A stretch of DNA of 64,000 bases from Grimontia kaedaensis (GTDB taxonomy: Bacteria; Pseudomonadota; Gammaproteobacteria; Enterobacterales; Vibrionaceae). Both the position numbers and the translations under genes were made by a program. A model generated the notes under the pieces. The model saw nothing but the letters and a program-made list of their open reading frames with translations, did no database searches and was not told the origin of the DNA. Shown here one piece after another: positions 54,931 to 63,965 of this stretch. The DNA is taken from the NCBI RefSeq assembly GCF_023746615.1, contig NZ_CP082275.1:3596001-3660000 (forward strand), given 5' to 3'. Positions within the stretch are counted from its first letter, which is position 1; each line of letters opens with the position of its first letter.

Positions 54931-55830
54931 GTGAATGATGCGCAACAAACCCGCCGCGGCGTGATGCTGGCGCTGGGCGCTTACACCATGTGGGGCGTCG
55001 CTCCGCTTTACTTTAAGGCTCTAACCGATGTGCCACCGATGGAAGTGTTGGTGCACCGCGTGATTTGGTCTTTCTTCTTCCTAGCTCTCATCCTTCATGC
55101 CAGCGGTGGCCTTGCGCGCGTCAAATTGCTGTTGAAAGACAAAAAGCGTCTTGGCGTTCTGACCATTACCGCCATAGTGATCGCTGCTAACTGGCTGATT
55201 TTTATCTGGGCGGTCAAAAACGACCTGATGCTCGATGCCAGTCTTGGCTACTACATCAACCCGCTTATCAATGTGGTGCTTGGTATGGTCTTCCTTGGTG
55301 AGCGTTTCAGAAAGCTACAATGGGTTGCCGTAATCTTGGCATTTCTCGGTGTGGCTATTCAAGTCATCACCTTTGGCTCACTGCCTTGGGTCGCACTGGT
55401 GCTGGCATGCAGCTTTGGCTGTTACGGTCTGCTGCGTAAGAAGATTAACGTTGATGCTGCTACCGGGCTTTTCATAGAAACTCTGGTGCTGATGCCAATG
55501 TCGCTGATTTATATTTTGTTTATCGCCAGCAGTAGCACCTCGGACATGATGCAAAACAGTTGGGGATTGAACCTCCTCCTGATCGCTGCCGGTGTGGTGA
55601 CAACACTGCCACTGCTTTGCTTTAACGGCGCGGCGACGAAATTACGTCTCTCGACGCTGGGCTTTTTCCAGTACATAGGCCCAACCATCATGTTTATGCT
55701 GGCCGTTGGTCTCTACAACGAACCTTTCACGGCAGATAAAGCAACCACTTTTGCTTTTATCTGGACCGCTTTGGCGATCTTTACTTTCGATGCTGTCAGA
55801 AAACGTAACAAGCAGCGAGCGAGTCGCTAA
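54931..55830 (+). CDS. rarD: EamA-family transporter RarD
   Basis: The 299-residue inner-membrane protein has ten predicted helices in two EamA repeats. The N terminus (NDAQQTRRGVMLALGAYTMWG) matches E. coli RarD (296). The family belongs to the drug/metabolite transporter superfamily; the substrate is unknown (the E. coli gene has been linked to chloramphenicol sensitivity). The GTG at 54931 is chosen because homology begins there; 58 upstream residues in frame look like leader sequence. Confidence 0.9.
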   Translation: MNDAQQTRRGVMLALGAYTMWGVAPLYFKALTDVPPMEVLVHRVIWSFFFLALILHASGGLARVKLLLKDKKRLGVLTITAIVIAANWLIFIWAVKNDLMLDASLGYYINPLINVVLGMVFLGERFRKLQWVAVILAFLGVAIQVITFGSLPWVALVLACSFGCYGLLRKKINVDAATGLFIETLVLMPMSLIYILFIASSSTSDMMQNSWGLNLLLIAAGVVTTLPLLCFNGAATKLRLSTLGFFQYIGPTIMFMLAVGLYNEPFTADKATTFAFIWTALAIFTFDAVRKRNKQRASR

Positions 55831-55835
55831 ACACT

Positions 55836-55866
55836 AAAAATGGCACCTTGGGGTGCCGTTTTTTCT
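55836..55866 (+). terminator. Terminator after rarD
   Basis: A TGGCACC / GGTGCCG-type stem with a TTGG loop is followed by T6. Confidence 0.82.
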
Positions 55867-56000
55867 TCCTCAAAAACCTCACGCTATCTTGCTGCTATTG
55901 CGGGAAAAATCAGGCTAACTGCCTCGATAATCCGACACTCTTCTCTTCCTTTTGCGGACTATACTCAAAGTCCAACTTTTGGGCGTTAAAAGGAATTACA

Positions 56001-57773
56001 ATGAAACAACACCCTACCCCTTTTATTTCCGCGCTGGCACTCAGCCTTGCACTCGCTTTTCCTGTGTCCGCCACCACCAAGGGTGAAGCCGCTGACGCCG
56101 TTGCACCGGAGCTTGCGACCGGTAGCGTGATGCGTAAAGCCGTAAAAGGTAAAGAGTGGATGGTGGCCTCTGCCAACCCCCATGCCAGTAAAGCCGGTGA
56201 AGCCATGCTGCGTGCGGGCGGTAATGCCATTGACGCCATGGTCGCAGTCCAAACGGTTTTGGGGTTGGTCGAGCCGCAAAGCTCAGGCATTGGAGGCGGC
56301 GCACTGCTGGTGTATTGGGATAGTGATGCACAGGCACTCACCACGTTTGATGGACGCGAAACCGCACCAAAAGACGCCACTCCGACCCTGTTCCAAAATA
56401 AAAATGGCGAGCCGCTGAAGTTCTATGATGCTGTGGTCGGTGGGCGCTCTGTGGGCACGCCGGGCACCCTACGCCTGATGCACGATACTCACGCCAAATT
56501 CGGAAATCTTTCATGGCGCACAGTACTGACGCCGGCCATTGAACTGGCAGAAAGTGGCTTTGAAGTCTCACCCCGTTTAGCGGGTCTGATTGAGCGCGAT
56601 ACCGATCGACTGCGCCGTTACCCATACACCTACCAGTATTTCTTTGACGACAATGGTAATCCGCTTACTGTCGGTCACCGTCTGGTGAATCAGGAATATG
56701 CCAATACATTAAAACTGGTTGCTGAAGACATTGATAACTTCTACGAAGGTGAGATTGCCGCCGACATCGTGGCGACAGTGCAAAATGCCGCAGGCAATCC
56801 AGGCATTCTGAGCAAAGACGATCTGAAAGATTACCGCATTGTGGAGCGTAAACCTGTCTGCGCGCCTTACCACCAGTACCGTATTTGTGGCATGGGGCCG
56901 CCAACTTCAGGTGGTATCACGGTAGGACAAATTCTGGGGGTTCTGAGCCATTTTCCTATGAAGTCACTGGGTAAAGATAATCCTGAAAGCTGGCGCTTGA
57001 TTGGTGATGCCTCACGGATGGCGTTTGCAGACCGTGGCCGCTACATTGCCGACAGCGATTTTGTGCCGGTTCCAACAGAAGGCCTGCTGGCTCCGGAATA
57101 CCTCAAAGCCCGCGCGGAAATAATCCCAGCGGAAGGTGCAATGAAAGAAGTTAGCCCGGGTGAGCCCAAGTTCAGCCACGCTAGCGTTGCACCAAAACTT
57201 GCCGATGACGAGTCTATTGAGTTGCCTTCCACCAGCCATTTCTCAATTGTGGATAAAGATGGCAACATCGTTTCCATCACCACCACCATCGAGAACGGCT
57301 TTGGCTCACGCCTGATGACACGAGGCTTCTTGCTCAACAACGAGCTCACAGACTTCTCGTTCAAAACCCACGCTAACGGGTATCCGATTGCCAACCGTGT
57401 TGAGCCGGGCAAACGTCCCCGCTCATCCATGTCGCCAACTATCGTGATGCGCGATGGCAAACCATACATGGCAGTTGGTTCACCTGGCGGTAGCCGCATT
57501 ATCGGTTATGTAGCAAAAACCCTTGTCGCGCACCTCGATTGGGGACTCGACATTCAGTCAGCCATCGACCTGCCTCACCTTGTAAACCGTTTCGGCACCT
57601 ATGATCTTGAAGCCGGGACGGACGCAGAAAGTTTCAAGCCCGCGCTTGAAGCAATGGGATATGAAGTCAATATTCGTGACTTAACCTCGGGTATACACGG
57701 TATTGTTATCGATAGCAGCACCTTGGTAGGCGGAGCTGACCCAAGGCGCGAAGGTTTAGTTGTGGCGGAATAA
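56001..57773 (+). CDS. ggt: Gamma-glutamyltranspeptidase
   Basis: Ggt is a periplasmic enzyme that cleaves glutathione and other gamma-glutamyl compounds. The 590-residue precursor has a signal peptide (about 1-24, AFPVSA/TTK) and is self-cleaved into large and small subunits before the catalytic Thr in LPSTSHFSIVDKDGN (about residue 412). It also has the GGG motif GIGGGALLVYW and the substrate Arg in FDGRETAP. The start at 56001 has AAAGGA seven bases upstream; longer in-frame starts lack a signal peptide. Confidence 0.96.
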   Translation: MKQHPTPFISALALSLALAFPVSATTKGEAADAVAPELATGSVMRKAVKGKEWMVASANPHASKAGEAMLRAGGNAIDAMVAVQTVLGLVEPQSSGIGGGALLVYWDSDAQALTTFDGRETAPKDATPTLFQNKNGEPLKFYDAVVGGRSVGTPGTLRLMHDTHAKFGNLSWRTVLTPAIELAESGFEVSPRLAGLIERDTDRLRRYPYTYQYFFDDNGNPLTVGHRLVNQEYANTLKLVAEDIDNFYEGEIAADIVATVQNAAGNPGILSKDDLKDYRIVERKPVCAPYHQYRICGMGPPTSGGITVGQILGVLSHFPMKSLGKDNPESWRLIGDASRMAFADRGRYIADSDFVPVPTEGLLAPEYLKARAEIIPAEGAMKEVSPGEPKFSHASVAPKLADDESIELPSTSHFSIVDKDGNIVSITTTIENGFGSRLMTRGFLLNNELTDFSFKTHANGYPIANRVEPGKRPRSSMSPTIVMRDGKPYMAVGSPGGSRIIGYVAKTLVAHLDWGLDIQSAIDLPHLVNRFGTYDLEAGTDAESFKPALEAMGYEVNIRDLTSGIHGIVIDSSTLVGGADPRREGLVVAE

Positions 57774-57789
57774 CGTCAGGAGCAAAAGA

Positions 57790-58287
57790 ATGTTGCGTAG
57801 AGTGAATATGATTGCGCTGTGTACCCTTATGGGCACAGCGAGTATCCCAGCACAGGCGACCGACTTGGGTAGCCTGCTTGGCAGTGCCGAGAAAGAAGCG
57901 TCGAACCTGTTGGAAGGCGTGAGCAGCGAAACAGCCAGCAACCCGCTGACTGAGCTGCTTTCCACTGATCTGGGTGTTGACGACAAGCAAGCTGCAGGCG
58001 GTGCTGGTGCACTGCTGGCAATGGCTTACGAGACACTGGGTGAAAGCCAAAGCAGTGAACTTCTGAAAATGGTACCGGGTATGGATTCACTGACCAGCAT
58101 GATCCCTGGTGATTTGGGCAGCAACCTGTCGAATATGGAGTCAGTAGACAAAGTGTTCAACATGTTGGGAATGGACTCAGGTATGGTGCAGAAATTCGCA
58201 CCTGTCATTTTAAAGCACCTGACAGGCGCTGGCGCGAGTGAATCACTCATCAGCGATCTGGCAAGTGCCTGGGGTACACCCGCTTAA
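57790..58287 (+). CDS. DUF2780 family exported protein
   Basis: The 165-residue protein has a signal peptide (about 1-22, PAQA/TDLGS) and a helical, Ser/Leu-rich mature region matching the DUF2780 (VcgC/VcgE) family, with repeated segments around SSELLKMVPGMDSLTSMIPG and a similar downstream stretch. The function is unknown. It follows ggt after 16 bases with a good AGGAG seven bases before the ATG, and may be cotranscribed with it. It ends at a terminator shared with uvrD. Confidence 0.82.
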   Translation: MLRRVNMIALCTLMGTASIPAQATDLGSLLGSAEKEASNLLEGVSSETASNPLTELLSTDLGVDDKQAAGGAGALLAMAYETLGESQSSELLKMVPGMDSLTSMIPGDLGSNLSNMESVDKVFNMLGMDSGMVQKFAPVILKHLTGAGASESLISDLASAWGTPA

Positions 58288-58307
58288 TCCAATATATCGA
58301 CATGCCA

Positions 58308-58346
58308 AAAAAGAAAGGGTGGCTCCATGCCACCCTTTCTTTTTTA
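58308..58346. terminator. Bidirectional terminator between DUF2780 gene and uvrD
   Basis: An AAAGAAAGGGTGGC / GCCACCCTTTCTTT stem with a TCCAT loop has A/T runs on both sides. The 14-bp stem is one of the strongest in the window. Confidence 0.9.
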
Positions 58347-58356
58347 AAAAACCGAA

Positions 58357-60534
58357 TCACATCGCTTCAAGCTTGGCGTATTGGGTAACCAACCATTTGA
58401 TACCCTCCCCGTTAAACGCCACCTGTACACGACTCTGCTGACCACTACCTTCAAAGTTGATGATGGTGCCTTCACCGAATTTCGGGTGCTGCACTCGCTG
58501 GCCAAGCGAGAACCCGGTCTGGTTAAAGTTCTCTTGGGTCTGGGTTTGCGAGAAACGCCCGGATGCTGCGGCTGGACGCGACACTTTCGCGCGCATTCGC
58601 ACTTCTTCCAGGCAATCTTCAGGCAGTTCGCGGATAAATCGCGACGCCTTATGGAACATGTCTTTGCCGTAAACACGGCGCATTTCCGCGTGGGTGATGT
58701 AGAGCTTTTTCATCGCACGGGTCATGCCGACATAACAAAGGCGACGCTCTTCTTCCAAACGTCCGGCTTCTTCCGCCGACATCTGGCTTGGGAACATGCC
58801 TTCTTCAACACCCACCATGAACACCATGGGAAACTCAAGGCCTTTGGCACTGTGCAATGTCATTAGCTGTGCCGCATCGTCAAACTCATCAGCCTGACCT
58901 TCACCAGCTTCAAGCGCGGCATGAGAGAGGAACGCCGACAGTGGCGACATTTCTTCCTGCACCTCTTCCGGCACTTCAAACTGACGGGTAGCTGTGACCA
59001 GTTCTTCAAGGTTATCAATGCGCGCTTGCGCTTTTTCACCTTTCTCTGCTTCGTACATAGCGCGAAGGCCGGAGTGCTGGATCACGTAGTCCGTTTGCTG
59101 GAAAAGCGCCATTTCGCGGGTGTCATCTTCCAGCGCATTCACCAGCTCGACAAAACGGCGCAAAGAGTTTGCAGCGCGGCCTGCCAGCACCTGCTCTTCA
59201 AGCAGCTGGTTACTCGCTTCCCACATGGTTGCTCCGCGATCACGCGCAGCAAGACGGATGGTTTCGAGGGTGCGATCGCCAAGACCACGTGCTGGCGTAT
59301 TCACCACGCGTTCGAAAGCCGCATCATCAAAACGGTTACCAATCATGCGAAGGTACGCCAGCGCATCTTTGATTTCCTGACGTTCGAAGAATCGCATACC
59401 ACCGTAAATGCGGTACGGCAGACCTGCCTGAATCAAGGCCTCTTCAAGCACACGGGATTGGGCGTTGTTTCGGTATAAAATCGCAGTGTCATTCAGCGCG
59501 CCGCCTTCGTCTTGCCAGGCTTTGATTTTGCCCACTACGAAGCGGGCTTCATCTAACTCGTTAAACGCACTGTATACAGAAATTAATTCACCTTCCTGAC
59601 CTTCCGTCCACAGGCTCTTTCCCATGCGCTCGGCATTGTTTTCAATCAGGTGGTTAGACGCTTTCAGGATGTTGCCGGTCGAGCGGTAATTCTGCTCAAG
59701 ACGGATGGTTTCAGCGCCAGGGAAGTCCTGCAGGAAGCGAGAGATGTTCTCGATTTTCGCACCGCGCCAACCATAGATGGACTGGTCGTCATCACCTACG
59801 ATCATCACTTTGGCACTGTTGCCCGCCATCATACGCAGCCAAGCATATTGGATGTTGTTGGTATCCTGGAACTCATCCACCAGAATGTGCTGGAAACGCG
59901 CTTGATAGTGCTCACGGATATGTTCTTTATCACGCAGCAGCTCGTGGCAACGCAGCAGCAATTCCGCAAAATCCACCAAACCTGCACGGTCACAGGCTTC
60001 CTGATAAGCAGCGTAAACACGCAGCCAGGTTTTCTCTACCGGATCAAACTGGGCATCGATGTGATGCGGGCGCAGGCCCTCGTCTTTCTTGGCGTTGATG
60101 TACCAAGACGCCTGACGCGCAGGCCAATGTTTTTCATCCAGATTCTGCGCTTTGATCAGGCGGCGAAGCAGACGCTGTTGATCGTCTGAGTCCAGGATCT
60201 GAAAGTCCTGCGGCAGGTTTGCATCCAGATGGTGGGCACGGAGAATACGGTGACACAAACCGTGGAAAGTGCCGCACCAAAGACCGGAAGCCGTGCCCTG
60301 CATCAACTGCTCAATACGCCCGCGCATTTCTGCAGCGGCTTTGTTGGTAAAAGTTACCGCCATCACCGAAAACGGCGAAGCATATTCAACCTGCATTAAC
60401 CAGGCAATACGATGAACCAGCACACGTGTTTTACCACTGCCTGCGCCCGCCAGAACAAGATAGTTGCCAAGCTGAGCAGCCACTGCCTCGCGTTGTTTGT
60501 CATTCAGACCGTCAATCAGGTGGGATACGTCCAT
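58357..60534 (-). CDS. uvrD: DNA helicase II
   Basis: UvrD acts in mismatch repair and nucleotide excision repair, unwinding DNA 3' to 5' and removing UvrC and RecA. The 725-residue protein (E. coli 720) has Walker A AGAGSGKTRVLVHRI (about 29-43), Walker B DEFQDTN, motif III DDDQSIYGWRGA, motif IV LEQNYRST and motif VI YVGMTRAMKKLYITHAE, and the C-terminal tail that binds RNA polymerase. I found no clear LexA box upstream, although E. coli uvrD is in the SOS regulon. Confidence 0.98.
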   Translation of the reverse strand: MDVSHLIDGLNDKQREAVAAQLGNYLVLAGAGSGKTRVLVHRIAWLMQVEYASPFSVMAVTFTNKAAAEMRGRIEQLMQGTASGLWCGTFHGLCHRILRAHHLDANLPQDFQILDSDDQQRLLRRLIKAQNLDEKHWPARQASWYINAKKDEGLRPHHIDAQFDPVEKTWLRVYAAYQEACDRAGLVDFAELLLRCHELLRDKEHIREHYQARFQHILVDEFQDTNNIQYAWLRMMAGNSAKVMIVGDDDQSIYGWRGAKIENISRFLQDFPGAETIRLEQNYRSTGNILKASNHLIENNAERMGKSLWTEGQEGELISVYSAFNELDEARFVVGKIKAWQDEGGALNDTAILYRNNAQSRVLEEALIQAGLPYRIYGGMRFFERQEIKDALAYLRMIGNRFDDAAFERVVNTPARGLGDRTLETIRLAARDRGATMWEASNQLLEEQVLAGRAANSLRRFVELVNALEDDTREMALFQQTDYVIQHSGLRAMYEAEKGEKAQARIDNLEELVTATRQFEVPEEVQEEMSPLSAFLSHAALEAGEGQADEFDDAAQLMTLHSAKGLEFPMVFMVGVEEGMFPSQMSAEEAGRLEEERRLCYVGMTRAMKKLYITHAEMRRVYGKDMFHKASRFIRELPEDCLEEVRMRAKVSRPAAASGRFSQTQTQENFNQTGFSLGQRVQHPKFGEGTIINFEGSGQQSRVQVAFNGEGIKWLVTQYAKLEAM

Positions 60535-60569
60535 CGTTCATTCACTGGTTATTTATACACTGGTTGACG

Positions 60570-60598
60570 ATTATACCCATAAACCGTCGTGAGTTGCA
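60570..60598 (-). promoter_or_regulatory. Probable uvrD promoter
   Basis: A consensus TATAAT (60570-60575) on the minus strand has a weak -35 (TGCAAC, 60593-60598) 17 bases upstream. The stretch 60535-60914 otherwise holds the upstream region of the bufferin operon. Confidence 0.5.
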
Positions 60599-60825
60599 GA
60601 TCTGCTTATCGCACTGCGCTTGTTTTTGAATCTGTAACGGCTTCTGCCTCTTTCTCACTTCATGAATAGCTTTCACGTCTGCCGTTTCAAGACAAAAAAC
60701 ACCCAAAAATTAAAACCAATAAAATCAGATTCATAAGTACATCTTTACCTATTTAAAGAAAAATAAGCTTAAAAAAAACCGTAATAACGAAAGTTTTTAT
60801 GCCAGAGACCTATCCTTTTGGAAGA

Positions 60826-60868
60826 GCACTGAATAACCAACAGTGCCATCAGGGGCTCCCTGAATAAC
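60826..60868 (+). promoter_or_regulatory. Inverted and direct repeats upstream of the bufferin operon
   Basis: GCACTG (60826-60831) and CAGTGC (60841-60846) form a perfect inverted repeat with a nine-base spacer. CTGAATAAC occurs twice, at 60829-60837 and 60860-60868, 31 bases apart (about three helical turns). This looks like a control site or an alternative-sigma promoter, about 50 to 90 bases before the first gene. Confidence 0.45.
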
Positions 60869-60914
60869 GTATTGATTATCTTGATGACAAAAGTCTGTAA
60901 AGAGAGGAACCATC

Positions 60915-61175
60915 ATGAAAAAGACCAATTTTGCTGTCGCTGCTGCTGTTACTAGTCTTCTTGCTGTAGGTGCAACTACCCTGACAGCTGCTCCCGCTCA
61001 AGCAGCAGAGAAAGAAAAATGCTATGGCGTGGTGAAAGCCGGTAAAAACGACTGTGCAACGAACAACAGCTCTTGTGCGGGTACATCTACCAAAGACTCA
61101 CAAACTGACGCATTCGTTGTCGTACCAAAAGGTCTGTGTGAGCGTCTGGTTGGCGGTTCAACCACTTCGTCTTAA
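60915..61175 (+). CDS. Bufferin-type RiPP precursor peptide (DUF2282)
   Basis: The 86-residue precursor has a signal peptide (about 1-30, AQA/AEK), unusual for a RiPP but typical of bufferins, and a core with four cysteines at 36, 47, 54 and 75 in the family pattern KCYG, KNDC, SSCAG and KGLCERLVGG. In described bufferins the peptide chelates copper in the periplasm after modification of central cysteines by a DUF692 enzyme. The next two genes are that enzyme and its partner. It has a good AGAGGA ribosome-binding site. Specific copper function here is inference. Confidence 0.93.
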   Translation: MKKTNFAVAAAVTSLLAVGATTLTAAPAQAAEKEKCYGVVKAGKNDCATNNSSCAGTSTKDSQTDAFVVVPKGLCERLVGGSTTSS

Positions 61176-61196
61176 TTGGCATTGAAGGGTCCCGGT

Positions 61197-62048
61197 ATGG
61201 AAAAGGTATCTCCTTGGGTGGGCGTTGGACTGAGACAGCCACACCACGCTCACTTTCTTAATCATTCCCCGGATATCGGATGGTTAGAAGTACACAGTGA
61301 GAACTTTTTCCTGCCGCACTCAAAGGCCTTTGAGGCGCTGCATACGCTGCGGCGCCACTATGACATCAGTTGCCACGGTGTGGGTTTGTCACTGGGATCG
61401 GTCGATCCTGTGAATAAACACCATCTTGGCAAGCTGAAACATCTGGTCGACTCCATCGACCCCCTCTTTGTTTCCGACCATTTAAGCTGGAGTTCGGTCG
61501 ACGGCGAATACTTCAATGACCTGCTGCCTCTGCCGTATACAGAAGAAGCGCTGGAGGTGTTTTGCCGCAATGTCGACGCGACGCAAGACCATCTGAGCCG
61601 CCAGATACTGGTCGAAAACCCATCGAGCTACTTAAGTTTCAGTCACTCCACCATTCCTGAGTGGGAGTTCCTCGCCGAAGTGGCGAGGCGTACTGGCTGT
61701 GGTTTATTACTCGATCTGAATAACATTCATGTCAGCGCCTTCAATCATGGCTTTGATACCGACACTTACCTCGCGGCAATTAATCCTGAGTGGGTACAGG
61801 AAATTCATCTGGCCGGCTTTACCGTGAAGCAGTTAGACGAAGGGGAAATCTGGATTGATACCCACAGCCAACCCGTGTCTGAGCCTGTGTGGTCGCTTTA
61901 TGAAAAATGGATTGCCGAGCACGGCGCGCGCCATACCTTGATTGAATGGGATCGCGATATCCCCACGCCGGACGTTTTACTCGGTGAAGCAGCAAAAGCC
62001 GATCGCATCGTCAAAGCCCTCTCGCCATCCGTGAAGGAGGCATCATGA
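61197..62048 (+). CDS. DUF692 multinuclear non-heme iron oxidative enzyme (BufB/MbnB-like)
   Basis: The 283-residue TIM-barrel enzyme belongs to the MNIO family that modifies cysteines of RiPP precursors. Conserved metal-ligand motifs are present in order: HHAHF, EVHSENFF, SDHLSW, VENPSSYL, LLDLNNIHVSA, EIHLAGF, DTHSQPV and LIEWDRDIP. The ATG at 61197 is chosen because GAAGGG lies eight bases upstream; a TTG at 61176 is possible. It overlaps the DUF2063 gene by four bases, so the two are coupled. The nearest described role is thiooxazole formation on bufferin cysteines. Confidence 0.93.
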   Translation: MEKVSPWVGVGLRQPHHAHFLNHSPDIGWLEVHSENFFLPHSKAFEALHTLRRHYDISCHGVGLSLGSVDPVNKHHLGKLKHLVDSIDPLFVSDHLSWSSVDGEYFNDLLPLPYTEEALEVFCRNVDATQDHLSRQILVENPSSYLSFSHSTIPEWEFLAEVARRTGCGLLLDLNNIHVSAFNHGFDTDTYLAAINPEWVQEIHLAGFTVKQLDEGEIWIDTHSQPVSEPVWSLYEKWIAEHGARHTLIEWDRDIPTPDVLLGEAAKADRIVKALSPSVKEAS

Positions 62049-62794
62049 GCGCACCTAGCCTTGCTTCGCTGCAGCATCAATTTCGCGATGCCCTGCATTA
62101 TGAGTCACACGATTTACCTGTTGCAGAAGGCGTGACAGAGCCTGAAGCGCTGATACAGGTTTACCGCAACAACTTTGTGATGACCCTGACTGAATGCCTC
62201 GAGAACATTTACCCCGTCGCCAATGCTCTGGTGGGTGAAGAGTGCTTTCAGGCCATTGCCCGTCACCACGTACTTGGCACCACCATGGATAACGCCTGCG
62301 CCGATCGCTATGGCGCCGGGTTTGCTGACACCATTCGCGCGCTGCCCAACATCATCGAAGCCGTGCCGTATCTGGCAGATATCGCTGAGATTGAATGGCA
62401 TATCCAATGCGTGAACAGAGCGCCATTGCCTGAGGCTTTTCCGGTCGAGGCCTTGTCAGAAATACCACCGGAAGATTTTCCGCGTATTCAGCTCACGGTT
62501 TCTCCGGCATCCGCTGTGATGAAAAGTGACTTCGCTATCGCCACACTTTGGCAAGCGGTCAGCAATCAGGATGAGGAAGCCTTGAATCAGCTGGATTTGA
62601 TGCGTCCAGAAGCCCTGTTGGTGCAGAAAGATGACGAAGGGATCAGTGTCACCACTATCAGCGATGAAGAAGCCTCGCTGATCCTCGCTTGCAAAGATTT
62701 CGCGTTTGGGGAGATTGACCCCGAGCTTTTGCCACACATTTCCGGCGCCATGCAACGCGGTGTATTCAGCAGCTTTGCACTGGCCGGTGATTAA
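62045..62794 (+). CDS. DUF2063 RiPP maturation partner (BufC/MbnC-like)
   Basis: The 249-residue protein has the DUF2063 N-terminal domain (about 5-105, with EALIQVYRNNFVMTLTECLENIYPV) and a C-terminal domain of the partner family (about 115-245). DUF2063 proteins work with DUF692 enzymes as the precursor-recognition partner, as MbnC does with MbnB. It begins in the ATGA overlap with the DUF692 gene and is followed by a DoxX gene after 20 bases. Confidence 0.92.
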   Translation: MSAPSLASLQHQFRDALHYESHDLPVAEGVTEPEALIQVYRNNFVMTLTECLENIYPVANALVGEECFQAIARHHVLGTTMDNACADRYGAGFADTIRALPNIIEAVPYLADIAEIEWHIQCVNRAPLPEAFPVEALSEIPPEDFPRIQLTVSPASAVMKSDFAIATLWQAVSNQDEEALNQLDLMRPEALLVQKDDEGISVTTISDEEASLILACKDFAFGEIDPELLPHISGAMQRGVFSSFALAGD

Positions 62795-62814
62795 CAAGAA
62801 AAAGGAAATCGCAC

Positions 62815-63252
62815 ATGTTCGCTGTGATCAATAAAATCGACGACTTGATGGAATCTGCGCTTAAGCCTTTGGTTCCGGTTCTTCTGCTGGTTAGCCGCCT
62901 TTGGGTAGCTTGGGTATTTTTCAAATCCGGCCAGACCAAAATCGCCAGTTGGGACAGTACACTGTTCCTGTTCGAATACGAATATCAGGTACCGTTTATT
63001 CCTTGGGAAATGGCTGCCTACCTCGGCACAGCGGCGGAACTCATTTTACCTATCTTCCTGGCACTCGGCCTTTTAACCCGCCCAGCGGCTTTTGCCCTGT
63101 TTGCGTTTAACATTGTCGCGGTGGTGTCTTATCCCGCGCTGTGGCCAAAAGGCTTTTTCGACCACCAGATGTGGGGCGTGATGCTTCTCGTCACCATGAT
63201 TTGGGGACCAGGTATGGCAGCAGTCGATAACTGGTTGAAGAACCGTAACTAA
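62815..63252 (+). CDS. DoxX family membrane protein of the bufferin operon
   Basis: The 145-residue protein has four predicted membrane helices (about 16-35, 60-80, 87-105 and 118-136) and the DoxX pattern RLWVAWVFFKSGQTKIASW. DoxX proteins often accompany bufferin operons, perhaps in redox or electron supply; the role is unknown. A good AAAGGA ribosome-binding site lies upstream. The stop overlaps the yigB stop on the other strand, so the operon ends flush against yigB. Confidence 0.9.
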   Translation: MFAVINKIDDLMESALKPLVPVLLLVSRLWVAWVFFKSGQTKIASWDSTLFLFEYEYQVPFIPWEMAAYLGTAAELILPIFLALGLLTRPAAFALFAFNIVAVVSYPALWPKGFFDHQMWGVMLLVTMIWGPGMAAVDNWLKNRN

Positions 63253-63965
63253 CTGAGTGCGAGCAACTCGGAAAGGTTGGAAACTTCCACGTCCGGCAGT
63301 AACGAAGCGCGCCGCTGCAATGTCAGCGGCGTTTTTGTGTCGTTAAACCAACACGCTTTAAAGCCAGCCAGTTTCGCCCCGCATACATCGGCTTTAAGGT
63401 GGTCGCCAACATGGAGAATGGTGTCTGCGGGAATATTCAGAATGGATTGCGCCTTGGTAAACAGTGCACCGTCAGGTTTCGCAGCACCATCAGGGCCTGC
63501 CTGAAGCACTTTTTTGAACAGTGGCGTCAGGCCCAGCTTGTCACAATCGACATTCCCGTTGGTGATCGCCACCAGCGGATAACGGACAGCCAGTTCACCC
63601 ATGATCTGCATCGCTTCTTCCGGAACAATAAAATTACTGCGCTCATGAAGGAAAAATGCCACGCCATCATCGGCGAGAGATTTGGCATCAGCATCACTCA
63701 GGCCGCAACGTAAAGCCGCCAAGGTAAGCTGAGCGCGGCGAATTTCGGTGACAAACCCCACCAGCGACGCATCCGCTGCAATCACTTCTGCACGCATCAC
63801 CTGCCACTGCGGCCAGTCAAAATTAGTCATCGCCGGGCATCGCGCTTCCAGCCAGTCCAGTAACATTTGCTCTGCACGGATAATCACCACCCGGTTGTCA
63901 TACAGGGTGTCATCCAAATCAAACGTCATGGCAGAGATAGGCTGCCAGCGGCGATAGAACTTCAT
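63249..63965 (-). CDS. yigB: HAD-family flavin biosynthesis phosphatase YigB
   Basis: The 238-residue protein is a HAD phosphatase with motif I TFDLDDTLYDNR (about 14-25), motif II AITNGN and motif IV GDHLKADVCGA. E. coli YigB (238 residues, very similar N terminus) dephosphorylates 5-amino-6-(5-phosphoribitylamino)uracil in riboflavin synthesis. In E. coli it is followed directly by uvrD; here the bufferin operon lies between them. xerC would be expected to the right of the window. Confidence 0.94.
   Translation of the reverse strand: MKFYRRWQPISAMTFDLDDTLYDNRVVIIRAEQMLLDWLEARCPAMTNFDWPQWQVMRAEVIAADASLVGFVTEIRRAQLTLAALRCGLSDADAKSLADDGVAFFLHERSNFIVPEEAMQIMGELAVRYPLVAITNGNVDCDKLGLTPLFKKVLQAGPDGAAKPDGALFTKAQSILNIPADTILHVGDHLKADVCGAKLAGFKACWFNDTKTPLTLQRRASLLPDVEVSNLSELLALS

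Noticed and set aside
60535..60660. LexA box upstream of uvrD
   Set aside because: CTGGTTATTTATACACTGG resembles it superficially but lacks the CTGT-N8-ACAG pattern.
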